Source: Mycolicibacterium aromaticivorans JS19b1 = JCM 16368 (GTDB taxonomy: Bacteria; Actinomycetota; Actinomycetes; Mycobacteriales; Mycobacteriaceae). From it: a stretch of DNA of 64,000 nucleotides. Shown in pieces: positions 1 to 8,215 of the stretch (its first letter is position 1; every line of letters begins with the position of its first letter). The notes below the pieces were generated by a model. It did not search any database and was not told the origin of the DNA. It saw only the letters and a list, made by a program, of their open reading frames with translations. Location of the stretch: the NCBI RefSeq assembly GCF_000559085.1, contig NZ_JALN02000001.1, forward strand, positions 2,294,001-2,358,000, in the 5' to 3' direction. Both the position numbers and the translations under genes were made by a program.

Positions 1-828
1 CACTGGGTATTCGCATTCAACGGCGTCGTCACCCCGGACGCAGTCGGCGGCTGGATTGCCAACAACCTCAAGGCAATTGACTTCGCCGGTGGCACAGCGG
101 TGCATATCAACGCCGGTGCAGCCGCTCTGGCGGTCGCCATAGTGCTCGGCAAGGGCGCCAGCTGGGGCAAGCTGCGCAAGCCGCACAACGTCCCGCTGAC
201 ACTGCTCGGCGCCGGACTGCTGTGGGCCGGCTGGTATGCCTTCAACGGCGGTTCGGCTCTGGCCGCGGGCAATTCGGCGGCCATCGTCATGGTCACCACC
301 TTCGTCGCAACCTGCGCCGCCACGCTCGCCTGGCTGGCAGTGGAGAAGTTCAAAGACGGCCACGTCACCGGCGTCGGTGCGGCGGCGGGTGCCATCACCG
401 GCCTGGTCGCGATCACCCCGGCCTGTGGTTCGGTGACGCCGGTCGGCGCGATCATTCTCGGCCTCGTCGCGGGCGCCATCTGTCCGTTCGCCGTGGGCCT
501 CAAAGAGAAGTTCGGCTATGACGATTCGCTCGACGTTGTCGGCGTGCACCTCGTCGGTGGTGTCATCGGCACCCTGCTGATCGGCTTCCTGGCCAGCGAC
601 ACAATGCCGAACAAGGTCAACGGCTTCTTCTACGGCGGCGGTTTCGACCAGCTGTGGCGACAAGCCGTGGCGGCCGGTGCGGTGATGATCTATTCGTTCG
701 TTATCGCGTTCGTCATCGCATGGGCCATCAAGAAGACGATGGGTATCCGCATCTCCTCCGAAGAAGAGGAGAAGGGTATCGACACCCACGTCCACCGCGA
801 CCCGGCGTACGAGCTCGAGTACGCCTGA
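1..828 (+). CDS. amt: Ammonium transporter Amt, 5' truncated by the window edge
   Basis: Channel protein of the Amt/MEP/Rh family, which conducts ammonium across the inner membrane. The frame is open from base 1, so the N-terminal part lies outside the window; 275 residues are present. The twin pore histidines are visible: the first in TAVHINAG (about residue 35 of the fragment) and the second in VGVHLVGG (about residue 183). Several hydrophobic membrane spans alternate with short loops, and the C-terminal tail is charged (EEEEKGIDTHVHRD), as in the cytosolic tail that contacts PII proteins in this family. It is followed by a glutamine-synthetase homologue and glutamate-synthase-like subunits, which fits ammonium uptake feeding assimilation. 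No PII gene (glnB/glnK) is seen downstream, where it would be in the glnK-amt arrangement. Family assignment is secure; a second amt paralogue elsewhere cannot be excluded. Confidence 0.95.
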   Translation, partial: HWVFAFNGVVTPDAVGGWIANNLKAIDFAGGTAVHINAGAAALAVAIVLGKGASWGKLRKPHNVPLTLLGAGLLWAGWYAFNGGSALAAGNSAAIVMVTTFVATCAATLAWLAVEKFKDGHVTGVGAAAGAITGLVAITPACGSVTPVGAIILGLVAGAICPFAVGLKEKFGYDDSLDVVGVHLVGGVIGTLLIGFLASDTMPNKVNGFFYGGGFDQLWRQAVAAGAVMIYSFVIAFVIAWAIKKTMGIRISSEEEEKGIDTHVHRDPAYELEYA

Positions 829-919
829 TGCGGACTCGAGCCGGGCGTGGTACCTCCTTCCCCCGCCCGGCTCGAGCCCCTCGCGCCACCCCCATTCATC
901 AAAGAACTTGTTGGAGAAC

Positions 920-2227
920 ATGTCTGCCACCCTCGCTGAGCTGGCCGAGGCCTCAGCAACCAAGTTCATCCTCGCGCTGTTCGTCGACCTCCGCGGGAAG
1001 CCCTGTGCCAAGCTGGTTCCCGTCGAGGCCGTCGATCTACTGGCGACCGAGGGTGTCGGCTTCGCCGGATACGCCGTCGGTGCAATGGGTCAGGAGCCCA
1101 AAGACCCTGACCTCATGGCAATGCCCGACCCCGAGTCGTTCACCCCGATCCCGTTCATCAAGGACGGCCTGGCGATCGTGCACTGCGATCCGCACGTCGA
1201 GGGCCGGCCGTGGCCGTATGCGCCGCGCGTCATCCTCAAGTCGCTGATCCAGCGGGCTGCCGATGCAGGCTTCGAGCCCTGGGTCGGCGCGGAAGTCGAA
1301 TACTTCCTGCTGACCCGCGGCGCGGACGGCACACTGGCCACCGCCGACACTGCCGACACCGCGGCGCAGCCGTGTTACGACGCGCGCGGTGTGACCCGGA
1401 TGTACGACCACCTCACCGCGATCTCGACCGCGATGAACACCCTCGGCTGGTCCAACTACGCCAATGACCACGAAGACGGCAACGGCCAGTTCGAGCAGAA
1501 CTTCCAATTCGCCGACGCGCTGACCACAGCCGACCGGGTGGTGACACTGCGCTACCTGCTGTCGATGATCGCCGCCGAGCGCGGCATGGTGGCCACGTTC
1601 ATGCCCAAACCCTTCTCCGACCGGACCGGGAGCGGCCTGCATCTGCACCTGTCGCTGACTTGTGGGGGCACACCGGTGTTCCCCGAGGAGTCCGACGATC
1701 GCGGGCTGGGACTGTCGCCGACCGCGTATGCGTTCATCGGCGGCATCCTCGACCACGCCTGCGCCCTGCAGGCCGTCGTCGGGCCAACGGTCAACTCCTA
1801 CAAGCGAACCGGAGCACTGACGACGGCCTCCGGGGCCTCCTGGGCTCCGCGCCTGCCCACCTACGGCGGCAATGACCGCACCCACTACATCCGGGTGCCG
1901 GACTCTCAGCGAGTGGAGCTACGCGGCGGCGACGGCTCGGCCAACCCGTACCTGGCCATCGCGGCCGCGCTCGGCGCCGGTATCGACGGCATCAAACGCA
2001 GCACCGACCCCGGCGCGATCGGCAACACCGACGGCCGCACCGCCCTGCCGCCCACCTTGCTGCACGCCGTCGAAGAGTTCGAGGGTGACCCGGTGGTCAC
2101 CGGTGTGCTCGACACCGTAGGCGATGGGGTTGCCAGTTACTTCGCCGGTATCAAGCGGGACGAATTCTTCGCCTACCACAGCGCGGTCAGTCCGTGGGAA
2201 GTCGACCAGTACCTGACCGCATTCTGA
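920..2227 (+). CDS. glnT: Type III glutamine synthetase (GlnT) / gamma-glutamylmethylamide synthetase-like
   Basis: An ATP-dependent glutamate-amine ligase of the glutamine-synthetase superfamily, 435 residues if the ATG at 920 is used. A TTG at 908 in the same frame is an alternative; GGAG at 913-916 lies only 3 nt from the ATG, so the start is not settled. The N-terminal beta-grasp part carries VDLRGKPCAKLVP, the catalytic barrel shows GAEVEYFLL and FMPKP followed by GSGLHLHLSL (metal and glutamate binding), and the R-V-E-L-R-G-G-D stretch near residue 335 is the usual adenine/active-site segment. Members of this subfamily make either glutamine or gamma-glutamylmethylamide, and the sequence alone does not tell which amine is used. 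The following three subunits are the partners that process gamma-glutamylmethylamide in the N-methylglutamate pathway, so the methylamide activity is a real possibility. Confidence 0.85.
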   Translation: MSATLAELAEASATKFILALFVDLRGKPCAKLVPVEAVDLLATEGVGFAGYAVGAMGQEPKDPDLMAMPDPESFTPIPFIKDGLAIVHCDPHVEGRPWPYAPRVILKSLIQRAADAGFEPWVGAEVEYFLLTRGADGTLATADTADTAAQPCYDARGVTRMYDHLTAISTAMNTLGWSNYANDHEDGNGQFEQNFQFADALTTADRVVTLRYLLSMIAAERGMVATFMPKPFSDRTGSGLHLHLSLTCGGTPVFPEESDDRGLGLSPTAYAFIGGILDHACALQAVVGPTVNSYKRTGALTTASGASWAPRLPTYGGNDRTHYIRVPDSQRVELRGGDGSANPYLAIAAALGAGIDGIKRSTDPGAIGNTDGRTALPPTLLHAVEEFEGDPVVTGVLDTVGDGVASYFAGIKRDEFFAYHSAVSPWEVDQYLTAF

Positions 2228-2247
2228 CCCCCGAGGAAGGAACAACC

Positions 2248-3141
2248 ATGTGTGGGATCGTGGGTCTGCACCTGCGCGACCCCCAGCTCTACCCCCGGCT
2301 CGGTGAACTGCTGACCGGCATGCTGTGTGAAATGTCGGACCGGGGAAGCGATTCCGCCGGAGTAGCCGTCTACGGTGATCCACGCTGGTCACCGCCGGGG
2401 AAGGGCACCGTCTCGGTGCTCGACGTCGACGACAGCCCCGACCAGATGGCCGAGGCGCTCCATGCGGCGCTCGGCGAGGTATCGGTGCACCGCGTCGACG
2501 AAACACTGTTGGTGTCGGCCGATGTCGCAGCCGAGACGCTGCATGCGGCGATCACGGCGCACTACCCGCATGCGCTGATCGCGGGGTTCGGCGCAAATGT
2601 GGCTGTGCTCAAGGGAGTCGGGCATCCGAAAGCCCTCACCGAGGCATGGGGACTGGCTCATGCGCAGGGCTGGCAAGGGGTGGGTCACACCAGGATGGCC
2701 ACCGAGTCGGCAGTGATACCGGCCGGCGCACATCCCTACGCGGTCGGTCCGGACCAGTGCCTGGTCCACAACGGATCATTCGCCAACCACGCCACCATCC
2801 GTCGCGACCTCCGGGCCCGGAGTGTCGTCTTCGACAGCGAGAATGACACCGAAGTCGGTGCGCGCTTCGTGGCCGACCAGCTGGCCCGGGGCCGCGACGT
2901 CGAGACCGCGCTCAAGGAGTTGTGTGCCACCTTCGACGGCTTCTACACGCTGCTGGTGTCCAACCACGACTCGTTCGCCGTTGTCCGGGACGCCATCGCC
3001 TGCAAGCCGGCGGTGATCGCCGAGACCGACGAGTGGGTGGCAATGGGCAGCGAATACCGCGCGCTGGCAGGACTTCCCGGCGTCGAGAAGGCGGTCATCT
3101 GGGAGCCAGAACCAGAGGTGGTGTACGCATGGACGAGGTGA
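2248..3141 (+). CDS. glxB: Class II glutamine amidotransferase subunit (GlxB / MgsA type)
   Basis: A 297-residue Ntn-type amidotransferase corresponding to the glutaminase domain of glutamate synthase as a free subunit. The start at 2248 is chosen because it exposes the catalytic cysteine directly after the initiator Met (MCGIVGL) and has a good ribosome site, AGGAAGG at 2234-2240, 7 nt upstream. Further family signatures are GHTRMAT with the following H-P-Y loop and a VHNGS segment, which hold the glutamine. The enzyme should release ammonia or an amine from a gamma-glutamyl amide and pass it to the FMN subunit. The stop codon overlaps the next gene region, consistent with one transcript with the amt-glnT genes. 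In N-methylglutamate synthase the equivalent subunit is MgsA. Confidence 0.88.
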   Translation: MCGIVGLHLRDPQLYPRLGELLTGMLCEMSDRGSDSAGVAVYGDPRWSPPGKGTVSVLDVDDSPDQMAEALHAALGEVSVHRVDETLLVSADVAAETLHAAITAHYPHALIAGFGANVAVLKGVGHPKALTEAWGLAHAQGWQGVGHTRMATESAVIPAGAHPYAVGPDQCLVHNGSFANHATIRRDLRARSVVFDSENDTEVGARFVADQLARGRDVETALKELCATFDGFYTLLVSNHDSFAVVRDAIACKPAVIAETDEWVAMGSEYRALAGLPGVEKAVIWEPEPEVVYAWTR

Positions 3142-3815
3142 TGACCTTCGATTTGGCGTCCACACCGCTGCGCGAGGTCAACGCCGCCCTACACGCGCCG
3201 GGCCTGTCCGGTGAAGTCGCGATCACCAACCCCGCCGGCGCACACAATGTCGCGGTCGGCGTCGACGCCCCGATCCGAGTCCGGATCGACGGTCACGTCG
3301 GCTACTACGCCGCTGGGATGAACAAGCAAGCGGAGGTCATCGTCGACGGCAACGCGGGGACCGGAGTGGCCGAGAACATGATGAGCGGCACCGTCTGGGT
3401 CAAGGGCAATGCGTCCCAGTCCGCCGGCGCCACCGCACACGGCGGCCTGTTGGTGATCGAAGGCGATGCCGCTGCGCGCTGCGGGATCTCGATGAAAGGA
3501 GCCGACATCGTGGTCGGCGGCAGCGTCGGACACATGAGCGCGTTCATGGCCCAGGCGGGACGACTGGTGATCCGCGGCGATGCCGGTGAGGCACTGGGTG
3601 ATTCGATCTACGAGGCCCGCCTGTACGTTCGCGGCGAGGTCGCCTCGCTCGGGGCGGACTGCATCGCCAAGGAGATGCGCGCCGAGCACCACGAAGAACT
3701 CAGCCGCCTGCTCAAGGCCGCCGGATTCGAGGACGATGACACCAGCTCCTACACCCGCTACGGCTCGGCACGCCAGCTATACCACTTCCACGTCGACAAC
3801 ACAGAAGTGTACTGA
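3129..3815 (+). CDS. glxC: Glutamate synthase alpha-subunit C-terminal (GXGXG) domain protein (GlxC / MgsB type)
   Basis: A 228-residue protein made almost entirely of the right-handed beta-helix that forms the C-terminal domain of glutamate synthase. The repeating pattern is visible: GYYAAGMNKQ, DGNAGTGVAENM, KGNASQSAGATAHGG, GDAAARCGISMKG, GGSVGHMSAFMAQ, RGDAGEALGDSIYEA, each turn one helical rung. It is thought to be structural and to couple the glutaminase and FMN subunits. ATG 3129 overlaps the 3' end of glxB by 13 nt and has GAGG at 3115-3118; a second ATG at 3141 overlaps the glxB stop by one base (TGATG) and would remove four residues. The protein ends at 3815, one base before the TTG start of glxD, so the three subunits are translationally coupled. 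Confidence 0.87.
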   Translation: MDEVMTFDLASTPLREVNAALHAPGLSGEVAITNPAGAHNVAVGVDAPIRVRIDGHVGYYAAGMNKQAEVIVDGNAGTGVAENMMSGTVWVKGNASQSAGATAHGGLLVIEGDAAARCGISMKGADIVVGGSVGHMSAFMAQAGRLVIRGDAGEALGDSIYEARLYVRGEVASLGADCIAKEMRAEHHEELSRLLKAAGFEDDDTSSYTRYGSARQLYHFHVDNTEVY

Positions 3816-3816
3816 A

Positions 3817-5151
3817 TTGACATACGCAGAAGACGACCGCGCCCGCCTCGGCCTGCGCGAGTCAGCAACCTTCGACCGGGCCACGATCGCCGGCATCCAA
3901 CGAGCCGCCGACACCGGTATCTACGACATCCGCGGCTGGGGCGCCAAACGCGCACTCCCCCACTTCGACGACCTGCTGTTCCTCGGCGCATCGATGTCGC
4001 GCTACCCGCTGGAGGGCTACCGCGAGCGATGCGGTACCGACGTCGTACTCGGCGACCGACACGCCAAACACCCACTGCACCTGGACATCCCGGTGACAAT
4101 CGCGGGCATGTCATTCGGCGCGTTGTCCGGGCCGGCCAAGGAGGCGCTCGGTCGCGGCGCCAGCGAGGTCGGCACGTCGACCACCACCGGCGACGGCGGT
4201 ATGACCCCGGAAGAACGCGGACAGTCGAAAACTCTCGTCTACCAATACCTTCCGTCGCGGTACGGGATGAACCCCGACGATCTCCGCAAAGCCGACGCCA
4301 TCGAGGTCGTGCTCGGCCAGGGCGCCAAGCCCGGTGGCGGCGGAATGCTGCTGGGACAGAAGATCTCCGAACGGGTGGCCGGTATGCGGACACTCCCCGA
4401 AGGCATCGACCAGCGCTCCGCCTGCAGGCATCCGGACTGGACCGGGCCAGACGACCTGACCATCAAGATCAACGAACTGCGCGAGCTCACCGACTGGGAG
4501 AAGCCGATCTACGTCAAGGTCGGCGCCACCCGCACCTACTACGACGTGAAATTGGCGGTGGCGGCGGGCGCTGACGTAGTCGTCGTCGACGGTATGCAGG
4601 GGGGCACCGCGGCCACTCAGGACGTGTTCATCGAGCATGTCGGCATCCCCACGTTGGCCGCGGTTCCACAAGCGGTGCAGGCACTCTCCGAACTCGGCGT
4701 GCATCGCAAGGTGCAGCTGATCGTGTCGGGCGGAATTCGGACCGGGGCCGACGTCGCCAAGGCGATGGCCCTGGGCGCCGACGCGGTGGCGATCGGTACC
4801 GCGGCGCTGATCGCGCTGGGGGACAACGACCCGAAGTACGCTGCCGAATACGAAAAGCTCGGTAGCGCAGCCGGTTTCTACGACGACTTCCAAGACGGTC
4901 GCGACCCGGCCGGTATCAGCACCCAGGATCCCGAGCTTGCGGCCCGACTCGACCCGATCGAGGGCGGTCGCCGCCTGGCCAATTACCTGCGGGTGCTGAC
5001 CATGGAGGCCCAGACCATCGCGCGCGCGTGCGGTAAGGCACACCTGCTGCACCTGGAACCCGAAGACCTCGTCGCGGTGACCATCGAGGCCGCCGCGATG
5101 GCGCGGGTGCCGCTGGCGGGTACGTCGTGGATTCCCGGAGCGGGGCTGTGA
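3817..5151 (+). CDS. glxD: FMN-binding glutamate synthase-like subunit (GlxD / MgsC type)
   Basis: A 444-residue TIM-barrel protein equivalent to the central plus FMN domain of glutamate synthase. The start is the TTG at 3817 (MTYAEDDRARLGL), one base after the glxC stop; the longer open frame runs back through glxC and is not real. Visible barrel segments are PVTIAGMSFGALSG, the TTGDGGMTPEER loop, GQGAKPGGGGMLLGQK, PIYVKVGATR, a VVVDGMQGGTAATQ loop and the phosphate-binding end LGADAVAIGTAAL, all in the order found in GltB. It should transfer the amide nitrogen or alkylamine onto 2-oxoglutarate. It overlaps the next gene by 4 nt (GTGA). The product, glutamate or N-methylglutamate, is not decided by the sequence. 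Confidence 0.9.
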   Translation: MTYAEDDRARLGLRESATFDRATIAGIQRAADTGIYDIRGWGAKRALPHFDDLLFLGASMSRYPLEGYRERCGTDVVLGDRHAKHPLHLDIPVTIAGMSFGALSGPAKEALGRGASEVGTSTTTGDGGMTPEERGQSKTLVYQYLPSRYGMNPDDLRKADAIEVVLGQGAKPGGGGMLLGQKISERVAGMRTLPEGIDQRSACRHPDWTGPDDLTIKINELRELTDWEKPIYVKVGATRTYYDVKLAVAAGADVVVVDGMQGGTAATQDVFIEHVGIPTLAAVPQAVQALSELGVHRKVQLIVSGGIRTGADVAKAMALGADAVAIGTAALIALGDNDPKYAAEYEKLGSAAGFYDDFQDGRDPAGISTQDPELAARLDPIEGGRRLANYLRVLTMEAQTIARACGKAHLLHLEPEDLVAVTIEAAAMARVPLAGTSWIPGAGL

Positions 5152-6335
5152 CCGAGACCGCCGAAGTCGTCATCGTCGGCGGCGGAATCGAGGGGTGCGC
5201 CGCCGCCTGGGCATTGAGCCAACGCGGAATCACCGATGTCGTTGTCCTCGAACGTAATACCGTGGGCTCCGGGATGACCGGAAAGTCCAGCGGTATCGTG
5301 CGCTGCCACTACGGAGTGAGCTCGCTGGCCGCGATGGCCACCGTCGGCCTGGAGGTGTTCGAGAAAGCCCATGAGATCTTCGGCGACGACATCGGGTTCC
5401 GCCAAACGGGATATGTCGTCGGCGTCGGTGAACCCAACGTCGGCTCCCTGCGGAGCAGCATGGCCGCACAGCGCGCCGTCGGTGTGCAGACCGAAGAGAT
5501 CGATGCCGCCGAGGTGGCCCGACTGTGGCCGTGTGCCGACCTGTCGCCATTCGCCGCGTTCGGTTGGGAGGCGCGTGGCGGGTACGGCGACGCCTACCAG
5601 ACCGCACAGGCGTTCGCCCTCGCCGCCCGGGCGAGCGGTGTACGAATCCGGCAGGGCGCCAGCGTCACCGGACTGCTGACCGACGGTGACACCGTCACCG
5701 GGGTGCGCTTGGCCGACGGCACGCAAGTCAGCGCGGGTAGCGTCGTGGTCGCCACCGGAGTCTGGACCCAGCCGTTTCTGGCGCCCTACGGAGTCGACGT
5801 GCCGATCCGGGTGGTCCGCGAGCAGATTGTGATGATCTCGCCCGGTGTCGATCTGGGACCGGTGCCGGTGTTCTCCGATCTGGTGTCACTGCAATACGTA
5901 CGTCCCGAGGTCGGCGGCGATGTGCTGTTCGGCAACAGTGACCTTTCCGACGTGCTGACCGCCGATCCGGACGATTACCTAAACCGGGCCACCGAAGACT
6001 TCATCGATCTCACCGTCGACAAGGTCGGCACCCGTTTCCCCGGCTTCACCGCCGCCGCGATCACGTCGAGCTACGCCGGGTGTTACGACGTCACACCGGA
6101 TTGGAACCCGGTCATTTCCGCCAGCGGCCGCGACGGGCTGTTCGTGGCTGCCGGGTTCAGCGGTCACGGGTTCAAGATCGCGCCTGCCGTCGGGCGCCTG
6201 GTAGCCGACCTCCTTGTCGACGGCCGCAGCAGTGACCCTCGGATACCCGAGACCGATTTCCGGCTGTCCCGCTTCGCCGAGGGGGAGTTACTGAAGAGCC
6301 CGTATCCGTATGTGGGTGCGGGGCAGATGCGATAG
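5148..6335 (+). CDS. FAD-dependent amine oxidoreductase, DAO / sarcosine oxidase beta (SoxB)-like
   Basis: A 395-residue flavoprotein of the D-amino-acid oxidase fold. The start GTG 5148 overlaps the glxD stop (GTGA). The N-terminal dinucleotide site is VIVGGGIEGCAAA (residues about 8-20) followed by an acidic end of the second strand (VVVLERN). SGIVRCHYG and the C-terminal GFSGHGFKIAPAVG are typical of the sarcosine oxidase beta / N-methylglutamate dehydrogenase branch. It would oxidise a secondary amine or amino acid to an imine, releasing an aldehyde or oxo acid. No SoxA, SoxD or SoxG partner is adjacent, so it is either a stand-alone enzyme or uses subunits coded elsewhere. Its place behind the glxBCD genes suggests that it acts on their product or supplies their amine. 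Confidence 0.83.
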   Translation: MTETAEVVIVGGGIEGCAAAWALSQRGITDVVVLERNTVGSGMTGKSSGIVRCHYGVSSLAAMATVGLEVFEKAHEIFGDDIGFRQTGYVVGVGEPNVGSLRSSMAAQRAVGVQTEEIDAAEVARLWPCADLSPFAAFGWEARGGYGDAYQTAQAFALAARASGVRIRQGASVTGLLTDGDTVTGVRLADGTQVSAGSVVVATGVWTQPFLAPYGVDVPIRVVREQIVMISPGVDLGPVPVFSDLVSLQYVRPEVGGDVLFGNSDLSDVLTADPDDYLNRATEDFIDLTVDKVGTRFPGFTAAAITSSYAGCYDVTPDWNPVISASGRDGLFVAAGFSGHGFKIAPAVGRLVADLLVDGRSSDPRIPETDFRLSRFAEGELLKSPYPYVGAGQMR

Positions 6336-6342
6336 TGCACTT

Positions 6343-6984
6343 GTGACCGATCTGCTCCGCAACCAATCGGGAACCGCCCGCGACCGCGACCCGCACGAGC
6401 CGGTCGCGGACGTGGAGTTCGAGACCGCGATCGCCCGCAATGTGCGGCAGCTACGCCAGCAGCTGGGGTTCTCCGTCGCCGACATGGCGAGCAGGGTCGG
6501 GATCTCGAAGGCGATGATGAGCAAGATCGAGAACGTGCAGACCTCGCCGAGCCTGTCCACTCTGGCTTTGCTGGCCAAGGGTTTCGACGTACCGGTGAGC
6601 ACGCTGTTCCGTGGCGCCGACGTGGAGCGGCAGGCGGCCTTCGTCAAGGCGGGTACCGGGGCGCGGATCGTGCGCAACGGCACGAGGGCCGGCCACGAGT
6701 ACGAATTGCTCGGATCGCTGCGCGGCGAGCACAAGCGACTGGAATGCCTGCTGGTCACCCTGTCGGAGAAGAGCACGACCTATCCCCTGTTCCAGCATCC
6801 CGGCACCGAGTTCATCTACGTGCTCGAGGGCGTCATGGACTACGCCCACAGCCGCTCGGTGTACCGGCTGCATCCCGGCGATTCGCTGCAGATCGATGGT
6901 GAGGGCGCGCACGGTCCCGCGGATCTGATCGAAGTGCCGATCCGATTCCTGTCGGTTATCGCGTTTCCTGACTCCCAGGTCTAG
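6343..6984 (+). CDS. XRE-family regulator with C-terminal cupin domain
   Basis: A 213-residue transcription factor. A Cro/C1-type helix-turn-helix occupies roughly residues 28-85 (LRQQLGFSVADMASRVGISK, then MMSKIENVQTSPSLSTLALLA), and a cupin barrel follows at about 120-210 (HPGTEFIYVLEGVMDYA, HPGDSLQIDGEGAHGP). This layout is that of PuuR-like regulators, where the cupin binds a small effector such as an amine or amino acid. GTG 6343 is preferred because it lies 7 nt after the stop of the oxidoreductase; the ATG at 6310 would overlap that gene. As the last gene of the operon it is likely the local regulator of the amt-to-oxidoreductase genes. Its 3' end overlaps the convergent secreted-protein gene by 29 nt. 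Confidence 0.85.
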   Translation: MTDLLRNQSGTARDRDPHEPVADVEFETAIARNVRQLRQQLGFSVADMASRVGISKAMMSKIENVQTSPSLSTLALLAKGFDVPVSTLFRGADVERQAAFVKAGTGARIVRNGTRAGHEYELLGSLRGEHKRLECLLVTLSEKSTTYPLFQHPGTEFIYVLEGVMDYAHSRSVYRLHPGDSLQIDGEGAHGPADLIEVPIRFLSVIAFPDSQV

Positions 6985-7834
6985 CCGACCGGCCCTTGCC
7001 GCCCGAGGCCACCTTTGGGGCGCCGGCGCCGGCGGCCTTGCGCGACGCGTTGGGCGGCTTCGCAGCGCTCGGTGCGACGCTCTGCTGCGCACCGGTGACC
7101 GACGCCGACCGTCGGCTCTGACCGACAGCCGGATTCGTGGCCTCCGACGGCGAAGCGACCGCGGACGGAGCGGACCGCTGGGGCGTGGTGGCAGCGACGG
7201 GCTGCGCGGGCTGCGCGGGAGGCGTTATCTGCAGCGCTTTGGCGATCGACGGCCCGAATGACAGCAGGTAGCCGAGCGGCCCCGGATTCAGCAGTCCGAA
7301 GGCCAGCTGAAAGAGCGGGGTGGAGCAGCAATTCAACGTGGTGTTGAGGTAGACCGCGGGCGCATCGATGAACGCCTGCAACACGGTCTCCGGGGTGGAC
7401 GGGTATTTGGCGGTGTCGGCGATCAACTGCGCGATCATGACGCCGGGAGCGATGAAGGGGCCGATCAAGCTGAGCGGCGCCATCACCGCGAGGGTGGCCA
7501 TCACGCCGGCCGCCGCCGCGGCGTGATCACCCATGGTCTGCACGATCTTCAGGGGGGTGCCGCCATCCTGCCCGACGAGCCAGTGCGAATAGGTGGTGAA
7601 GTTTTCCGCCACCTGGGTCAAGATCGGCGCGGGTGGGTAATTGACGACCATCGACGCGAGATTGGCGATATCGGCCTGGACATTCTCCTGCAGGGTCTGC
7701 CACGCGCCGGTGAGGACGACCGGGACGGCACGCGTAGCCGGCTGCGGATCGGTGGGTAGTGGCGCCAGCGCGATGGTCGCGGCCGCCGTCAGCGACAGCC
7801 CGGTCGCGAGCATGGAGCGAACGCTCAGTTGCAC
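6956..7834 (-). CDS. Mycobacterial secreted protein with Ala/Pro-rich tail, function unknown
   Basis: A 292-residue protein with an N-terminal export signal (MQLSVRSMLATGLSLTAAAT, cleavage likely near residues 25-36). Residues about 40-200 are hydrophobic-helical and contain APGVMIAQLIADT and a CC pair in LNTTLNCCSTPLF; this resembles the paralogous PE-PGRS-neighbour and secreted families found in many copies in mycobacteria, but I recognise no catalytic motif. From about residue 205 to the end the sequence is low-complexity Ala, Pro, Ser, Thr and Gly with basic residues, likely a disordered tail. It converges on, and overlaps by 29 nt, the XRE regulator. The function is not known from the sequence. 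Confidence 0.7.
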   Translation of the reverse strand: MQLSVRSMLATGLSLTAAATIALAPLPTDPQPATRAVPVVLTGAWQTLQENVQADIANLASMVVNYPPAPILTQVAENFTTYSHWLVGQDGGTPLKIVQTMGDHAAAAAGVMATLAVMAPLSLIGPFIAPGVMIAQLIADTAKYPSTPETVLQAFIDAPAVYLNTTLNCCSTPLFQLAFGLLNPGPLGYLLSFGPSIAKALQITPPAQPAQPVAATTPQRSAPSAVASPSEATNPAVGQSRRSASVTGAQQSVAPSAAKPPNASRKAAGAGAPKVASGGKGRSARPGSQETR

Positions 7835-8215
7835 GAAGGACTCCCGGTCGCGGCTTGCATCATCGTCAATTTAGCGTGTCGGCGAATTCCCCGGCGCGGA
7901 TTGGGCGGCGACTTGGCTAGCGCTACGTCCCCGAGCGCTACGTCCCCGGCCCCGGCCGCAACGATGTTCTGTCTCGGATATCCCGGCGACGCCTCGATGA
8001 GACGAGTCGACAGGAATCCCCCTTAACAGAATTCGCCCGACCACCGGCAACCGAGCGACGAACGGGCCCGTCCGAATTGCCCACCCCGAGCACAAACCGA
8101 TCGACGAACCCCCTGCCGCATGGCGCAGAAATCATCAGGCGCTTCTCGGGCTGGACGATACTTGCACACGCAAGTTCAACAGCTGGACTTCCGGCCAGCA
8201 GCCCCGCGGCCGCGC
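7835..8215. other. Intergenic gap with a 15-bp tandem repeat, no supported gene
   Basis: This 381-base stretch holds the upstream region of the secreted-protein gene (start 7834, - strand) and the downstream region of the dioxygenase gene (end 8216). Short open frames here have no recognisable product. A perfect tandem duplication of AGCGCTACGTCCCCG lies at 7919-7933 and 7934-7948. I see no RNA gene in it. Confidence 0.6.
7919..7948. repeat. Two perfect tandem copies of a 15-bp unit
   Basis: AGCGCTACGTCCCCG occurs at 7919-7933 and again, directly joined, at 7934-7948. It lies about 85 bases upstream of the secreted-protein start at 7834, so it could sit in that gene's promoter region. Only two copies are present. 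Confidence 0.85.

Noticed and set aside
6310..6342. ATG 6310 as the start of the XRE regulator
   Set aside because: It lies within the previous gene and adds residues without family resemblance; GTG 6343 directly follows that gene's stop.
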